A stretch of DNA of 64,000 bases from Tupaia tana (GCA_026018925.1 JAKSZU010000027.1:3047531-3111530), one strand, 5' to 3'; positions 46,447 to 58,174 are shown, counted from the first letter of the stretch. Numbers and translations: made by a program. Notes: a model not told the origin generated them from the letters alone.

Positions 46447-47357
46447 GGGAGGGACCGTCGGTCCTGGGAGCGTCCACCGTCCAAAGCCTAGAAGAGGCCA
46501 CACGACTAACACAGGACCTTGTTCTCAGGACATGACTGGGTCCCGACTTCCAGAGAAAGCGGAGGGAAGGGTGATAGGGAGGAAGGGGGGCACTGCTCCC
46601 CGGAAACCGAGGGCCTCCGCCAGCCCCGCATCTACTCCGTGGGAAGGACCACGTGGAGGCATGATGGGATGAGGTGAAGCCTCCCGGGCTCACACGCCAG
46701 GCCTGCCAGACCAGCCTGGACGGCACGCTCAGGCTCCCAACTGCTCCCAGGCGGAAAGCAGGCCAGGCGAGCAGAGCGGGCTCACCCACATGAGGCCCAG
46801 GGAGAACGCGGGGATGGGTCACGGACGTGCTAGGACACGGGGCCTGGACACAGGGCCAGGAATCCACGCAGGCCGCCGCCGCTGCTGCCCCGTGAAGCCC
46901 CAACCTCAGCAGACGCTCTAACGCCGTCACAATGTGATCGAGTGACCCCTGAGGTGGCCCCCGGGGCAGGTGTCACTGATCTGCCGACCACGTGAATGCC
47001 CTGAGAGCCCAGCGTTTACCCAAGGAGTGGTCACCGCCTTCCCTCACCTGGCTTTTTTGGTTGCTTGCCTCACACAGATGCCCGGAAAAGTAGGGCCAGC
47101 CGTCGCTCGCCCACCCACCAGCACTTCCTGTGTGAGCCAGGGGGCTGGGGGCACCGCGAGACCATGGGCTAGACTCTGCTCCACGCGTGCCGTCTGGAGC
47201 AACCGCAAGGCCATCTCACGTGGCTCTGCTCGCCCCACGCCACGACCTGCCCGAGGCAGCCTCTCCTGCTTGCCAGACGCTGCCTCTACACCCAGCGGGG
47301 TTTCCTCTCCCCAGATGCCGCCACGTTTACTGCAGAGACCCGCGCGGACATACTTAC

Positions 47358-47730
47358 TCCCGGGGAGCGGCTGTCCCTGCACAGCTGGCGGGGCACCGTC
47401 CGGCCCATCCAGCGTCGTGCTCACTCTGCCGGGTGAGAATTCTCCACCGTCTCCCTCTCCTGAGGGTAGGCTGGGCTGTTCGGCCACAGGTGTCTCTCCT
47501 CCAGGCCCTGGGCTTTGGCGTCTTTCCGCAGGAGCGTCGCACGTGTCCGGGGCTCCCAGGGCCTCGTTCTCCAAGGACAGGGGGCCCTCCTGTGCGCCTG
47601 GCCCCCCTCTGGCATCGGCCGCGCTGCTGGCAGGAGAGCCCGGGGAGCTGCTGCCCAGTGAGTCTGCGGGGCTGTGGTACTGCGGGATGACGCCCACGAA
47701 CTTCAGGCCCTGACTTGCAGCCTCCTGGAC
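47358..47730 (-). CDS. RFTN1: RFTN1 large linker exon (about residues 148-271)
   Basis: This is the longest internal exon (373 bp): acceptor CCCTGCAG at 47731-47738, donor GTAAGT at 47357-47352. It encodes 124 residues in phase 0 and ends in phase 1. The first 20 residues (VQEAASQGLKFVGVIPQYHS) are strongly conserved with human raftlin. The rest is a low-complexity Ser/Pro/Gly/Glu-rich linker, probably disordered, that keeps landmarks such as SLENE, PSGEGDGGE and TLDGP. Conservation falls sharply after PQYHS, as expected for a flexible linker. The final A joins the next exon's AA to make a Lys codon. Seven residues of this frame run on past the donor, which is read-through and not coding. Confidence 0.95.
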
Positions 47731-47853
47731 CTGCAGGGCAAGACAAGGAAGGGAAGGAGTCAATGGGACGGTCCAGCAAAGGGCCATGCGTGCGGCCAGA
47801 CACCTCGCGGAGACTCCGCGGGAGCAGGGTTTGGACCCTGGGTCAGGCTAAAC

Positions 47854-47922
47854 AGACCAGCTGTGGTAGCATGTGCCTGTAACTCTAGTGAATTGGGAGG
47901 CTGGGGCAGAGGGTCATGGCAT
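47854..47922 (+). mobile_element. 7SL-derived (Alu-monomer-like) fragment
   Basis: GACCAGCTGTGGTAGCATGT, GCCTGTAACTCTAGTGAATT and GGGAGGCTGGGGCAGAGG match the start of an Alu left monomer in order. It is cut off where a 24-bp spacer and the next SINE begin. Confidence 0.7.
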
Positions 47923-47945
47923 GATGATCAAAAATACTTGTCTTG

Positions 47946-48178
47946 GGCCCAGCAGGTGGCGGTAGTTAAGGTGCTGGATTCCCACACGGTTGACCATGGT
48001 TCAAGGCCTGGACCCGGCAGCTTGTGTGCATGCATGCCCAAAGTCCTGAGAAGGGAATGGAGGAGAAGGGATTGCTTTGTGGTCAGCTCCCCCAGGGAGT
48101 GATTTCTCACTCTCTCCTCTCTCTCTGTCTCTCTCTGGTGAACATACACACCCTATGGAGAAACCTAAAAAACAAAAT
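47946..48178 (+). mobile_element. tRNA-derived SINE
   Basis: GGGCCCAGCAGGTGGCGGTA head, CCATGGTTCAAGGCCTGGAC B-box region, GGAGGAGAAGGGATTGCTTT body, CACCCTATGGAGAAACC end. Confidence 0.82.
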
Positions 48179-50409
48179 GAAACAAAACCGATTCTCTTTC
48201 TCTTTCTCCCTCTCTCCTCACTCTTGCACCTGCAGGGTAGGGGTGAAAACCCACATGAGCACTGGGGGGCTGGAACTCTCTTTCTCCCTAAAATAAATAC
48301 CTCCAGGCAATGGAACTTAGCAGTCAGAAGCCTGAAAGGAACAGCTTACTGCCATCAAGTGGGAGCTAGAAGGCCTTCCCAGGCGAGGATGCGCAAGTCC
48401 GTTTCTAAATAAACAAAGAGGCGGGGCCCTGAACGCCGTCCAAGTCTTAGTCACCAGCCCAGACGTTGATGACCTGAGAAGACCCTGACCAGCTGTCACG
48501 GCCATATACTCATCCAAGAGTCAGCCAGGAATGCCAGCGTGGGGCTACTCCCTAAGACGCGGGCCTTGCCCGCCCTCCTCCGACGGAACGTCCCAGTGTG
48601 AAACAGGAGGTCACTCGGGTGCCACACGGCACATTCCAGGAAATGGCCCAGAGCGGTGACACGTGTGGGCCAACGCTTCTGCAGAGTGGGGCCTGTGCCG
48701 GGGCTGCCCATCGCAGTGGTACAATCTGCCGTGACCATCTACTGTAGACCCACTACGTGGTGCGCACAGAAGCAGGCGTTGTAAGGAAGTGTTTATTTCA
48801 TCCTTCAATGACCCTGTGTGGGACCACTCCCTCCACCTCGGACGAGGCCACTAAGGCCAGCGATCTTGAGCTCACAGAGCGAGCAGCAGTGAGGGAGAGA
48901 ATCAGCTCAGCTGTGGCTCAGGCCAAAGTCCGCCCTCTTACCCACGAGACCAGGCGGGCACCACTCAAGGCCTCATATACACACATTGGGCCGCCATGGC
49001 ACAGCAGTATGGCCCTAATGAGTGAGGCTGGGGACACGTGGGGGTTGCGGGATTGGATCCAGAGTCCCACCTTAGACACTCAGGAGCCACCGTGGCCAGC
49101 AAGTCCCCGTTAGCCCGTGCACGGAGCACTCCCGGTGTCCCAGGGAGGCCGCGACACGGAACGACAGAGTCTCCCACAAAGGCCGCGGAGGCCTACGACG
49201 TGAGGTCCAGCCCACGTCGCACACTCACGTGCCGCCCGGACACTGCCCACGCTGGCCGCCCCTCCCAGCCCACGGCCACGGCGTCAGGGATCGGTGACAC
49301 ACAGAGCGCCACACGGGCACGCACTGTGCAAGTGCTGGCACCCAGACGCTGCCTGGCTGCTCAGCCACATGTGCGCCTTCACGGTGAATATTTTATCACA
49401 CGCACAGCCCTTCGCATCCTTTGTCACCAGGGCTCGCGCACAGCTTTCTGAAAGGCGAGGTTTAGCTCCCGTCTGAAGCTGCCTCTGGTCCTGACACGCT
49501 AACACCCGGCGTCGGGAACGGGAAGGCTTGCAGGCACCCAGGCGTCCAGCTGTATGGGCCACACGGATCGGCCAGGCAGGTACTGGTGGTGCTGTTTTCC
49601 TTCCGGGGACGGAGTCCTGCCGCCCGGGGCTGGAGCTCTGGCCTCTCGGTGACTAAGCGGTCTTAGGAGGAGCGTGGACGAGGCGGCGCTGGCTGCTCTG
49701 CCCCGTCTGCTGTCAGCGGCCTCAGCTGATCGGTCTGAGCCTGCTTCCTCGTCCGTACAATGGGGTATAATGTTCACCCAGTCGTGAGTTCGTTTCACAA
49801 CCACCCACTGAGTACTGCCATGAGCTGGTACCGGTCCCGGGGACCCGGCAGTGAGCCAGACTCACCACCCGCCCTCGGCTTGAGTATGTGCTGGGCTTTT
49901 TCAAAGGGCACCAGGGAAGCGGGAGAGTTGGCTTGCTCCGTCCTCCAACCATGGGCCCGTCCTCAGATCGCTCGCAGGCTGGGGGCTGGGGAAGGGTACA
50001 AATGTCCCCTCCTCTGCCATGAGAGGGACTGGCTGGCAGCTCGAGCGGTGCCCCAGAAACTCAGCCGACGATAAACCTGCTTAGAAACAAAAAGAAGAGG
50101 TGGGTCCCGGGGCTCTGGGAGAAGCCGGAACGGATCGGTCCTCTGACGCTGTGCGCAGGGCAGGTCTCCGGCCATCGTCCCTCAGAGAGCACGAGAGACG
50201 CAGTCAAGGCAGCGGCTGAGCCCGACCTGTGTCCCCCCGGCTCCCTCTGACAGACGCCTGCTTTCTGCCCCCACCTCAGTGCGGCCCGGCCGGGGGGCGC
50301 ACATGTCCTGGCCTCCTGCAGGACTAGCTCCACTGAGGGTCCGTCTCTTTCTATCCTTAATTTCTCCTTCTCTACCGGCTCTTTCCAACCAAGATACAAG
50401 CACATTCGA

Positions 50410-50714
50410 GCTATCTTTCTTTTTTTAAAGAACTATTTATTTTATTTATTCCTTTGCTTATTTTTTAATTTGACCAGAGAGAGAGAGAGAGAGAGCGAGC
50501 GCACGCGCCTCCCAGTGGGGCCCAGTTATGCTGCGATCCCCTTTCCCACATTCTCCTTCCTCATCATCCTGGGCACATGCACACATATGCTCGGCATCTT
50601 AGTCAACTGCTGGAGCCAGGATTCGAACCAGGCCCAGGATGTAAACTGTAGTCAGCCATGTAGGATCCAGCTCTCTACGCACAGGGCTTAACCCTGCAGG
50701 ACAGGGCTGGCCCT
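50410..50714 (-). mobile_element. tRNA-derived SINE with GA tract
   Basis: Inverse copy with a T-rich tail at the left, a GAGAGAGAG run (50476-50494), GGATTCGAACCAGGCCC (inverse B box) and GGACAGGGCTGGCCC at the head. Confidence 0.72.
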
Positions 50715-51744
50715 CCAGTCCAGGTCTTACAAAACAAGTCAATCCTCCCTCGAGGAAAAGGAAAGAGAAGCCATAAACAATTTGTGAACATCAGTACTTC
50801 CTAGCAAGGTGGAAGTGTCTCCAAACAACGCATTCCCATGGGCCCCTTCGGAACGGCGCTCCCTAAGACAAGGCAAAAACAAACAGCGAAGCCAAACAGC
50901 AAGTCAGAACCCTGGAGCTGCTGAAGTTGGCAACCCCGGTTTCACATGTTGGTGATCCCCGTGGCCCTGAAATGACAAGCCTAAGGCTAAGAACCGCTAG
51001 GGCTTATTAAGACTCCTGGGAATGTTCTGGAAAACCACAGTCTTCACGGAACTCAGATCTCAGCAGCACAGTTGAGTGAGGGAGGCAAACGAACCTAAGT
51101 TTAGAGAATTTAAGCAGGAGCAGATGCTTCCCTTCACGCCGCGCCGCTTTAACATCCAGCATTCGTGACTTCTTTTCCCACCATCCCCTGATTTGCATAG
51201 GCTTCCAAAACATGAGCAAAAGGCACTTGAACAAAACGTAGAGATGGTGCGGCTGGCTGCTGCTCTCCTGGTTTTAACCCTTAGTTTAAAAACCCTTTCT
51301 TATTCCCATGACTCCAGACCAACGCAAGTAAAACGAGGTCCTAACGCATCTGAAACTCCCATGGTAAACAAGGCTGTTAAACTAAGTACTTGGGTATGGT
51401 TTTCATTACGCTAAAGAAATGAATGTTTTATTGTTCTTTTGTAAATACCCTGGAGAACCATGGGATGGTTTTTTGGAAGATGGAAATGATTCAAGAGGGT
51501 TTCAGATCTCATGAAGATAAGTGTTCCCTTGGAGTAGCGAATAGGGTTTTTTGCAGGGGTGCGGGCTTTGATTTACGACGCTGAGAATTATACAAATGCC
51601 CCAAAGCTCTGCATTCAATATTTGACTTGCGGCTTTCCATTCTTGCCTTTTTATTATGTATTCTGTATTGGCTCTGTATGCTCCTTCCCAGAGGGATGAA
51701 CTGAAAGTGAACCTAACATGTCTGAATCATGTATGTGGCAGGTT

Positions 51745-52500
51745 GCATCTTCCAGAGCTGGCCACTGCGTTATTTCTCGTTCTGTGTGGTCTGCTAGAAC
51801 TCTGCCACCCACCAACCAGGAGGTGGTCTATGGCCCCTCTACTTGAGCCAATATGGGTCTTTGCGACAGCCTAGACCAGTGAGAAAGGTGGAAAGGACTC
51901 TGTGGGACCTTTGAGGCCTTGTAAAATAAAAGCCCATGACCTTCAATCTTGTTCTCGTAGGGACTTGCTCTTAGAACCCAGTTGCCATGGTTTCAGGAAG
52001 CCCAGGCAGTTTGTGGAAAGGCCTGCAGTCAGCACCAGCTCGCTAGTCACGTGGCTGTGTGACCTTGAAAGTGGGTCCTGCTAGGACCAGTTAGCGTAAT
52101 GGCTATGACGCTGGACTCCCATGTAGTGGACCACAGTTCGAGTCCTGGACCCAGTGGCATGTGTGCACGTGTGCCCAAGATCCCGAGAAGAGAATGGAGG
52201 AGAAGGGACTGTGGCGTGGCCATCCCCCCTGGGGGGTGATTTCTCGCGTTCTGTCTCTCTGTCTCTCTCTGTCTTTCTGGCGAGCACACACATCCTGTAG
52301 CAAAAACCTCTCCAAAAAAAAAAATTAAGACGGTGAGTCCTGCACATGCCATCCCGCCCCCGCTAGTTGACACCATGTTGAGCACAGATTAGCTGCCTCT
52401 ACCAAATTGTGCCTAAGTTGAAATGTGTGAACAAAACGGTAAGTGACTGGGGCTGTTTTAAGCCAGAATGTATCGGGGTGGTTTGTTACACAGCAATGCA
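51745..52500 (+). mobile_element. LTR-like element (MaLR type) split by a SINE
   Basis: Left part: TAGAACCCAGTTGCCATGGT, AGGAAGCCCAGGCAGTTTGT, GGAAAGGCCTGCAGTC. Right part: GTTTTAAGCCAGAATGTATC, GGGGTGGTTTGTTACACAGC. These are MaLR-like in order; the left boundary is uncertain. Confidence 0.5.
52084..52328 (+). mobile_element. tRNA-derived SINE with target-site duplication
   Basis: GGACCAGTTAGCGTAATGGC head, CACAGTTCGAGTCCTGGACC B box, CATCCTGTAGCAAAAACCTC end, A11 tail. Flanked by GTGGGTCCTGC (left) and GTGAGTCCTGC (right). Confidence 0.85.
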
Positions 52501-53383
52501 AACCTCTTAAAATACAGCGACCTCATAACTATACCCACAGGGGCTACAGTGCAGTGATACTCTCGAATGCAAAGCCCACGATCCTGGTCAAAGATGCGGC
52601 TAGTGGCGCTCTCCAACATGCAGAAGCGTAAACAAGGACAGCAATGCTCCCGGGGCGGGTCTGCGGGGACGTGCTTTAATACCGAGGTAAGAGCAATTTG
52701 TCCTTGGCCCTCGGTCGTGTCAGTACATCCCAACTGCAGAACGAGCTGGTACCCTGAGGTCTGTAAACAGCGCCCCGCAGCGGCTTACGTTATTCATGGG
52801 CTTTGCGAACTGTAGGCAAGTCTTAGCTCGCTCCTGTTTACCGCGAGTTACAGACATGCAGAGCATGAATGAACGACGCTCAAGAGCAGCACACGATGGT
52901 GCCCACGCTCCTTCCCAGGCGCCGTCCGCATCACGAAGGCCCCAGAGACACCAGCGCTGGAAGCTCAGGAAAACGTCATCCGGGTTTTCCCGAAGGCATC
53001 GCGGAGCGGGCTCCCAGCGCTCTCTGGGGCTGCTCAGGAGCTGCGCTTCAGAACGGGAAGTCTGGAGAGAACGTGTCCCACCAGCAGAACGATGAACGGG
53101 TCTATCACACTACCGTCACTCCACCACGGATATGGCTAAGCATTTTCTTTCCAGATGTTCACACCTCTTCAGGTGTTTTCCTTCCGACTCCTGCTTTGTG
53201 GACCCACCATACCCACCTGTTTATCTCTGCGGAATCTTCCCTCAGCCTCTGAGACTGGCTCCTGCCCAGTAACAGCCCTGCTACCCCGCCAATGGCACGA
53301 CACCCCAACAGTCACGCCCACCAACCCCACAGGTGACTGTCCCCATTGCCCCACCAGTGATAGGGCTACTACTCCAACCAACC

Positions 53384-54450
53384 ACAGCCCTGCTACCCCT
53401 AAATAACATCCCCACTCCCCTCAGCCAATCACAGCCCTGCTACCCCTAAATAACATCCCCACTCCCCTCAGCCAATCACAGCCCTGCTACCCCACAAATA
53501 ACATCCCCACTCCCCTCAGCCAATCACAGCCCTGCTACCCCACAAATAACATCCCCACTCCCCCTCAGCCAATCACAGCCCTGCTACCCCCACAAATAAC
53601 ATCCCCACTCCCCCTCAGCCAATCACAGCCCTGCTACCCCTAAATAACATCCCCACTCCCCCTCAGCCAATCACAGCCCTGCTACCCCACAAATAACATC
53701 CCCACTCCCCTCAGCCAATCACAGCCCTGCTACCCCCACAAATAACATCCCCACTCCCCCTCAGCCAATCACAGCCCTGCTACCCCTAAATAACATCCCC
53801 ACTCCCCCTCAGCCAATCACAGCCCTGCTACCCCTAAATAACATCCCCACTCCCCTCAGCCAATCACAGCCCTGCTACCCCTAAATAACATCCCCACTCC
53901 CCTCAGCCAATCACAGCCCTGCTACCCCTAAATAACATCCCCACTCCCCTCAGCCAATCACAGCCCTGCTACCCCTAAATAACATCCCCACTCCCTTCAG
54001 CCAATCACAGCCCTGCTACCCCTAAATAACATCCCCACTCCCCTCAGCCAATCACAGCCCTGCTACCCCTAAATAACATCCCCACTCCCCTCAGCCAATC
54101 ACAGCCCTGCTACCCCACAAATAACATCCCCACTCCCCTCAGCCAATCACAGCCTTGCTACCCCTAAATAACATCCCCACTCCCCTCAGCCAATCACAGC
54201 CCTGCTACCCCAACATCCCCACTCCCCTCAGCCAATCACAGCCCTGCTACCCCTAAATAACATCCCCACTCCCCTCAGCCAATCACAGCCCTGCTACCCC
54301 TAAATAACATCCCCACTCCCCTCAGCCAATCACAGCCCTGCTACCCCAACATCCCCACTCCCCTCAGCCAATCACAGCCCTGCTACCCCTAAATAACATC
54401 CCCACTCCCCCTCAGCCAATCACAGCCCTGCTACCCCCACAAATAACACC
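53384..54450. repeat. 47-bp CCAAT-box minisatellite, 22 units
   Basis: Each unit contains CTCAGCCAATCACAGCCCTG followed by CTACCCCTAAATAACATCCC and CACTCCC. I counted 22 occurrences of CAGCCAATCACAGCC. Variants differ in the linker (CCCCTAAATAAC, CCCCACAAATAAC, CCCCCACAAATAAC, or the short CCCCAACAT at units 17 and 20) and in the C-run before TCAG. Decayed units lie just upstream at 53230-53383. Confidence 0.97.
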
Positions 54451-54641
54451 CTTCTCACCCCATCAACAATCCCAACTATTGCCTTCCCCAGCTGCCCTTC
54501 TCAGATCTAGGAATGCTGCCATTTGGCTACAGAACAGATGTGGACTGGGAAGTAATAAATAAGTAAGATCAGAAATCTTCATTTAGTTCTATTCTCTCTT
54601 ACTGCTTTGGGTAAATTTATAGTAGTTAATAAAACACTTGG

Positions 54642-54890
54642 GCCAGGGTCCAGGAGGTAGCAGAGTGGTTAAGGTGCTAGACTCCCACATGGGCAACTGC
54701 GGTTCAGGTCCCAGACACAGCGGCTTGAAAATCACATTGTGTGTGTGTACATGTATGCCCAAAGTCCCAAGAGAAGAATGAAGTAGAAGGCCATCGGCCC
54801 TGGGGAGTGGCTTCTCCCTTTCTCTGTCTCTCTCTGTCTCTCCAGCGAGTGACGTGTCCTATAGCAAAAATCTCTCTTTAAAAACAAAAA
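54642..54890 (+). mobile_element. tRNA-derived SINE between two minisatellites
   Basis: GGCCAGGGTCCAGGAGGTAG head, GCGGTTCAGGTCCCAGAC B box and GTCCTATAGCAAAAATCTC end. Confidence 0.82.
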
Positions 54891-54909
54891 GCCACCTGGG
54901 CCCTGTGCA

Positions 54910-55266
54910 CCGACACACTCATCCTGGGTCACCCCTAGGACTGCAGCACCGCCCTCGTCCTGGATCACCCCTACAGCACTACCCTCATCCTGGGTCACTC
55001 CTGCGGCTGCAGCAATGCCCTCGTCCTGGGTCACCCCTACAGCACCGCCCTCGTCCTGGGTCACCCCTACAGCACCGCCCTCGTCCTGAGTCACCCTTAC
55101 AGCACCGCCCTGGTCCTGGGTCACCCCTACAACTGCAGCGCTGCCCTCGTCCTGGGTCACCCCTACGACTGCAGCACCGCCCTTGTCCTGGGTCACCCCT
55201 ACAACTGCAGCGCTGCCCTCGTCCTGGGTCACCCCTACAACTGCAGCACCGCCCTCGTCCTGGGGC
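54910..55266. repeat. 36/30-bp minisatellite, about 11 units
   Basis: Long unit built from CTCGTCCTGGGTCACCCCTA, CAACTGCAGCACCGCC; the short unit lacks six bases. Both lengths are multiples of three, so the array stays open in several frames on both strands. Confidence 0.95.
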
Positions 55267-57255
55267 ATCTTGCTCTCACACTTTTCAACACTGAAGAAGT
55301 CAAAAGTGATCCCACAAATGAACCGTTGGGACTTTTCCCAGTGACGTGTCAGAAGGCAACCTTAAAAGAAAACTTTTTATAATAACACCTCCTATACTGA
55401 GCTCTTATTTTTAGTTAAGGGAGAGGACGGACAGTCACCGACCGCGAACACCGCCGGACTGAAGGACGGGCAGAGGGAGCTCGGAGGTGCCCAGCGGAGC
55501 ACTCGGGATGAGGGCAGGTGCGCTTGCTCGGCCCGCCGCCATCACCAGCCTGGGCGCGTCAGCCAGGGCTCGCCAATAACCGGGAAGCCCCGTGGGAAAC
55601 GGCGCTGGCCGTGGGACCGCAGACCGTTAGGGCAAAGGTACTCCTAGAAACCACGCTCAAGTCAGGCTATGAAGGAGAAACACTGCATGTCTCCGCTTCC
55701 CAGACCGACTGTCCGCACTCTACGGCAGACACGGAAAGCCTGGAGAACATGAAAGCATGAAAAATCGAAATGGACACTAGAGACAAAGTGGAAAGACAGC
55801 GTGGGAGGGGAGAGCGCAGGAAAGGAAATCTGGGGTATGGAGAGGTAAGACACCTGTGGGACACAGAGGTTTTTATCTGTCGACGAGGATGTGTACGATA
55901 GTCTCAGCTGGGCTGGACTGAGGTTAAATCATGCTGGGTAAAGTCTCTTCACAATCTAAATGATGTATAGCTATTTAATGCATGAATAAAAAAACAAACC
56001 AAAACAAACAAAATGCTTCTAGCGCAGAGGCTTCCTTTCAGAGAGAAGAAAACCAAGAACTGCGGAAAGTGCAGGGCCCCACCCGAGTGGCTGCCTGAGT
56101 GATTACATAGCAGCTGGCCTTTACTGGACTCAGGAGAAAATTCTGGAATTGTGCTTTTAACGTTCCACATTTCTCCTGGAGGAGGCACGTCCACTTCGGG
56201 AATCGGGTAGCTCCCGTCCAAGTGCGTCCCGCCCTCCGGCCACCTTCCACACCGCCGGCTGTACCCGTCACGGGCCTGGCTCTGGCACTGGGAATTCTCC
56301 CCAGGCAGAAGAGGACAGCACCTGCATGGGTGTGATCCTGTCACCCTGGCTCTCAAACCCTCAGACGAGACCCCAATCATGACAAGCAGTAGATGCGAGA
56401 TCTTCCGGCACGTTGCCTGCTAGGATAAACTGTCTCAGCTGACACCTCCCTCCGCAGGCCTGGAGGTGAGTCCAGATTCCCACACTCGTTATCTGCACTG
56501 GATCACAGACGAGCCCCGCAGACAGGAGGCAGCATGGAGTGTGTGTGGGTGCAACACCTGGGTAGACGCAGATGGGGAAGCCGGGCCTGTGCTGGAACAC
56601 CAGCTGCCATGTGTGCAACCGACAGTGCATAATTAGCACGCAAAACACATTCCAGTGTGTGGGAAGTTCATACGGATACGAAGTTCATACGTATCTGCAT
56701 GCACGTGTGGGTACGGACGCATGCAGGCCACTTAGGAAACTGCCCTGGTCATCACAGCAAACTCCTCTGCGAACGAGTCTGCTGGGAGGTCTGACGTAGA
56801 AGCAGGTGATGTCCAACCCTCGCAAGTCACCTTCAGGGAGGGTTTATTCAAGTTTCAGCGACTCTAAATACTAGAAAAGGCAACGGCAAGTGAGAGGAAA
56901 AGGAAAATGCACGAGTCTCTTGATTCTCTGCTTTATTTGAACTTTAAAAACGGTGTCACTTTTCGAAGCACTTGTTCTTACGGAACTCCGAGGCCTTGCA
57001 AGCCCTGGAAAAGCCCAGGCTCCTGCTCTTTGGCTCCGGAACTGTTCCTGAGCCTGTGGTGTAATCCGCACCACCCCCAACGGGGAAAGCCCAGCCAGGA
57101 AACAACAGACACAGTAACTGAGTAAGCACAGTCAAGACTCTTACAAGTGAAAAGCAGTAAATAAAAGGAAAAAAGAGAAGAATAAAGGTAATAAAAAAAT
57201 ACTAGGGTGTGGAGTAACATGAGCTTAGGATGGTCTTGTTAAAATGGGTAGAGGG

Positions 57256-57498
57256 GGACCAGCAGTTGGCGTCATGGCTATGTCGCTGGACTCCCATCTA
57301 GTCGACCACAGTTCAAGTCCCAGACCTAGTGGCTTAAACTCAAGCCGGGTGCATGTGTGTGCGTGCCCAAGATCTCAAGAGGAGAATGGAGGAGAAGGGA
57401 TTGCGGCATGACCATCTCCCCCTGGGGGGTGATTTCTCACTTTCTGTCTTTCTGGCAAGTGTACGTGCTCTATAGCAAAAACCTCTCCAAAAATGAAG
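57256..57498 (+). mobile_element. tRNA-derived SINE, full length
   Basis: GGACCAGCAGTTGGCGTCAT head, CACAGTTCAAGTCCCAGACC B box, GGGGGGTGATTTCTCACTTT body and GCTCTATAGCAAAAACCTC end. Confidence 0.86.
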
Positions 57499-57519
57499 GA
57501 AATAAAATAAAATGGGTAG

Positions 57520-57745
57520 GTGGGCCAGCCTCTTGGCCTAGTTTGAAGGACCTGGATCCCATGAGGCTGACCAGGGTTTGAGTCCCGCAGCTTGGGAAAC
57601 ACACCAGGCATGTGTACGAGCACAAACCCTTGTACAGTGTGGAGGAATGGCAGAGGGGGAACTGCGGTGTGGCCACACCTCACTGGGAACTTTCTCCCTC
57701 TCTGACAAACACCCGTGCCTTCTGGCAGTTAGAAATAATAACAGA
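57520..57745 (+). mobile_element. Diverged tRNA-derived SINE
   Basis: GTGGGCCAGCCTCTTGGCCT head, CCAGGGTTTGAGTCCCGCAG B box, CGGTGTGGCCACACCTCAC body. It lies directly after the copy at 57256 in the same orientation. Confidence 0.65.
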
Positions 57746-58135
57746 AATGGGCGGGCACGGTGGAGGTGCTGAGCAGGTGACCTTGAATAAAGATTTGAAG
57801 TGAAGGAGTCAGCCAAGCAGGTATCCGCGAACCTCACAGTCACTGCCGAGTTGGGCCCACACCCAGTGACGGCCCTGACGGTCAGTTCGCAGACAGGGAA
57901 GCGATGCCCAAGCACTGTGCGGCCTGGAGAGAGCCGGGATTCGCCCTGGGGGGGGCTGCTCCTATTTTATCTTCCTCTACAAAACCCTCCAAGGACAAGG
58001 ACGCTCGTGGTGACTCATTCTGAACAACAAAATGCTTATGGGGGAAACACAGTCATGGAGGGTAGCCTGGGGTGCCGACATTAAGAGAAATTTAAAGTAG
58101 CCTACAGCATGAAAAAAACAGGCTGCTATCGTAGG

Positions 58136-58136
<1 letters not shown>

Positions 58137-58172
<36 letters not shown>
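58137..58172. repeat. (TG)n microsatellite
   Basis: About 18 TG units, immediately beside the 3' end of the minus-strand SINE that follows. Confidence 0.97.

Positions 58173-58174
<2 letters not shown>

Larger units (their letters stand above)
41352..47357 (-). other. RFTN1: RFTN1 intron of 6.0 kb
   Basis: This intron is GC-rich and strikingly poor in recognisable repeats: one diverged SINE at 46208-46446. A CpG-dense block lies at about 43640-43990. Long open frames here (for example 45715-46512) are composition artefacts. Nothing else is recognised. Confidence 0.9.

Noticed and set aside
45715-46512. 265-residue minus-strand frame and an overlapping 264-residue one at 46136-46930
   Set aside because: They lie in a GC-rich intron, cross a SINE remnant, and have no similarity or splice context.
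48988-49055. tRNA-like head (GGGCCGCCATGGCACAGCAG, later GGGATTGGATCC)
   Set aside because: Only a loose match to a SINE head, no body or tail; not listed as a feature.
53384-54450. CRISPR-like regular array
   Set aside because: The repeats are contiguous without unique spacers and the context is a mammalian intron; it is a minisatellite.
54732-55268. 178-residue minus-strand open frame (repeated GVTQDEG-like peptide) and its plus-strand counterpart at 54854-55294
   Set aside because: Both come from a minisatellite whose unit lengths are multiples of three; no splice signals or family similarity, and RFTN1 has no such exon in human as I recall it.
57745-57790. Possible 7SL start (GGGCGGGCACGGTGGAGGTG)
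   Set aside because: Similarity ends after about 15 bases.
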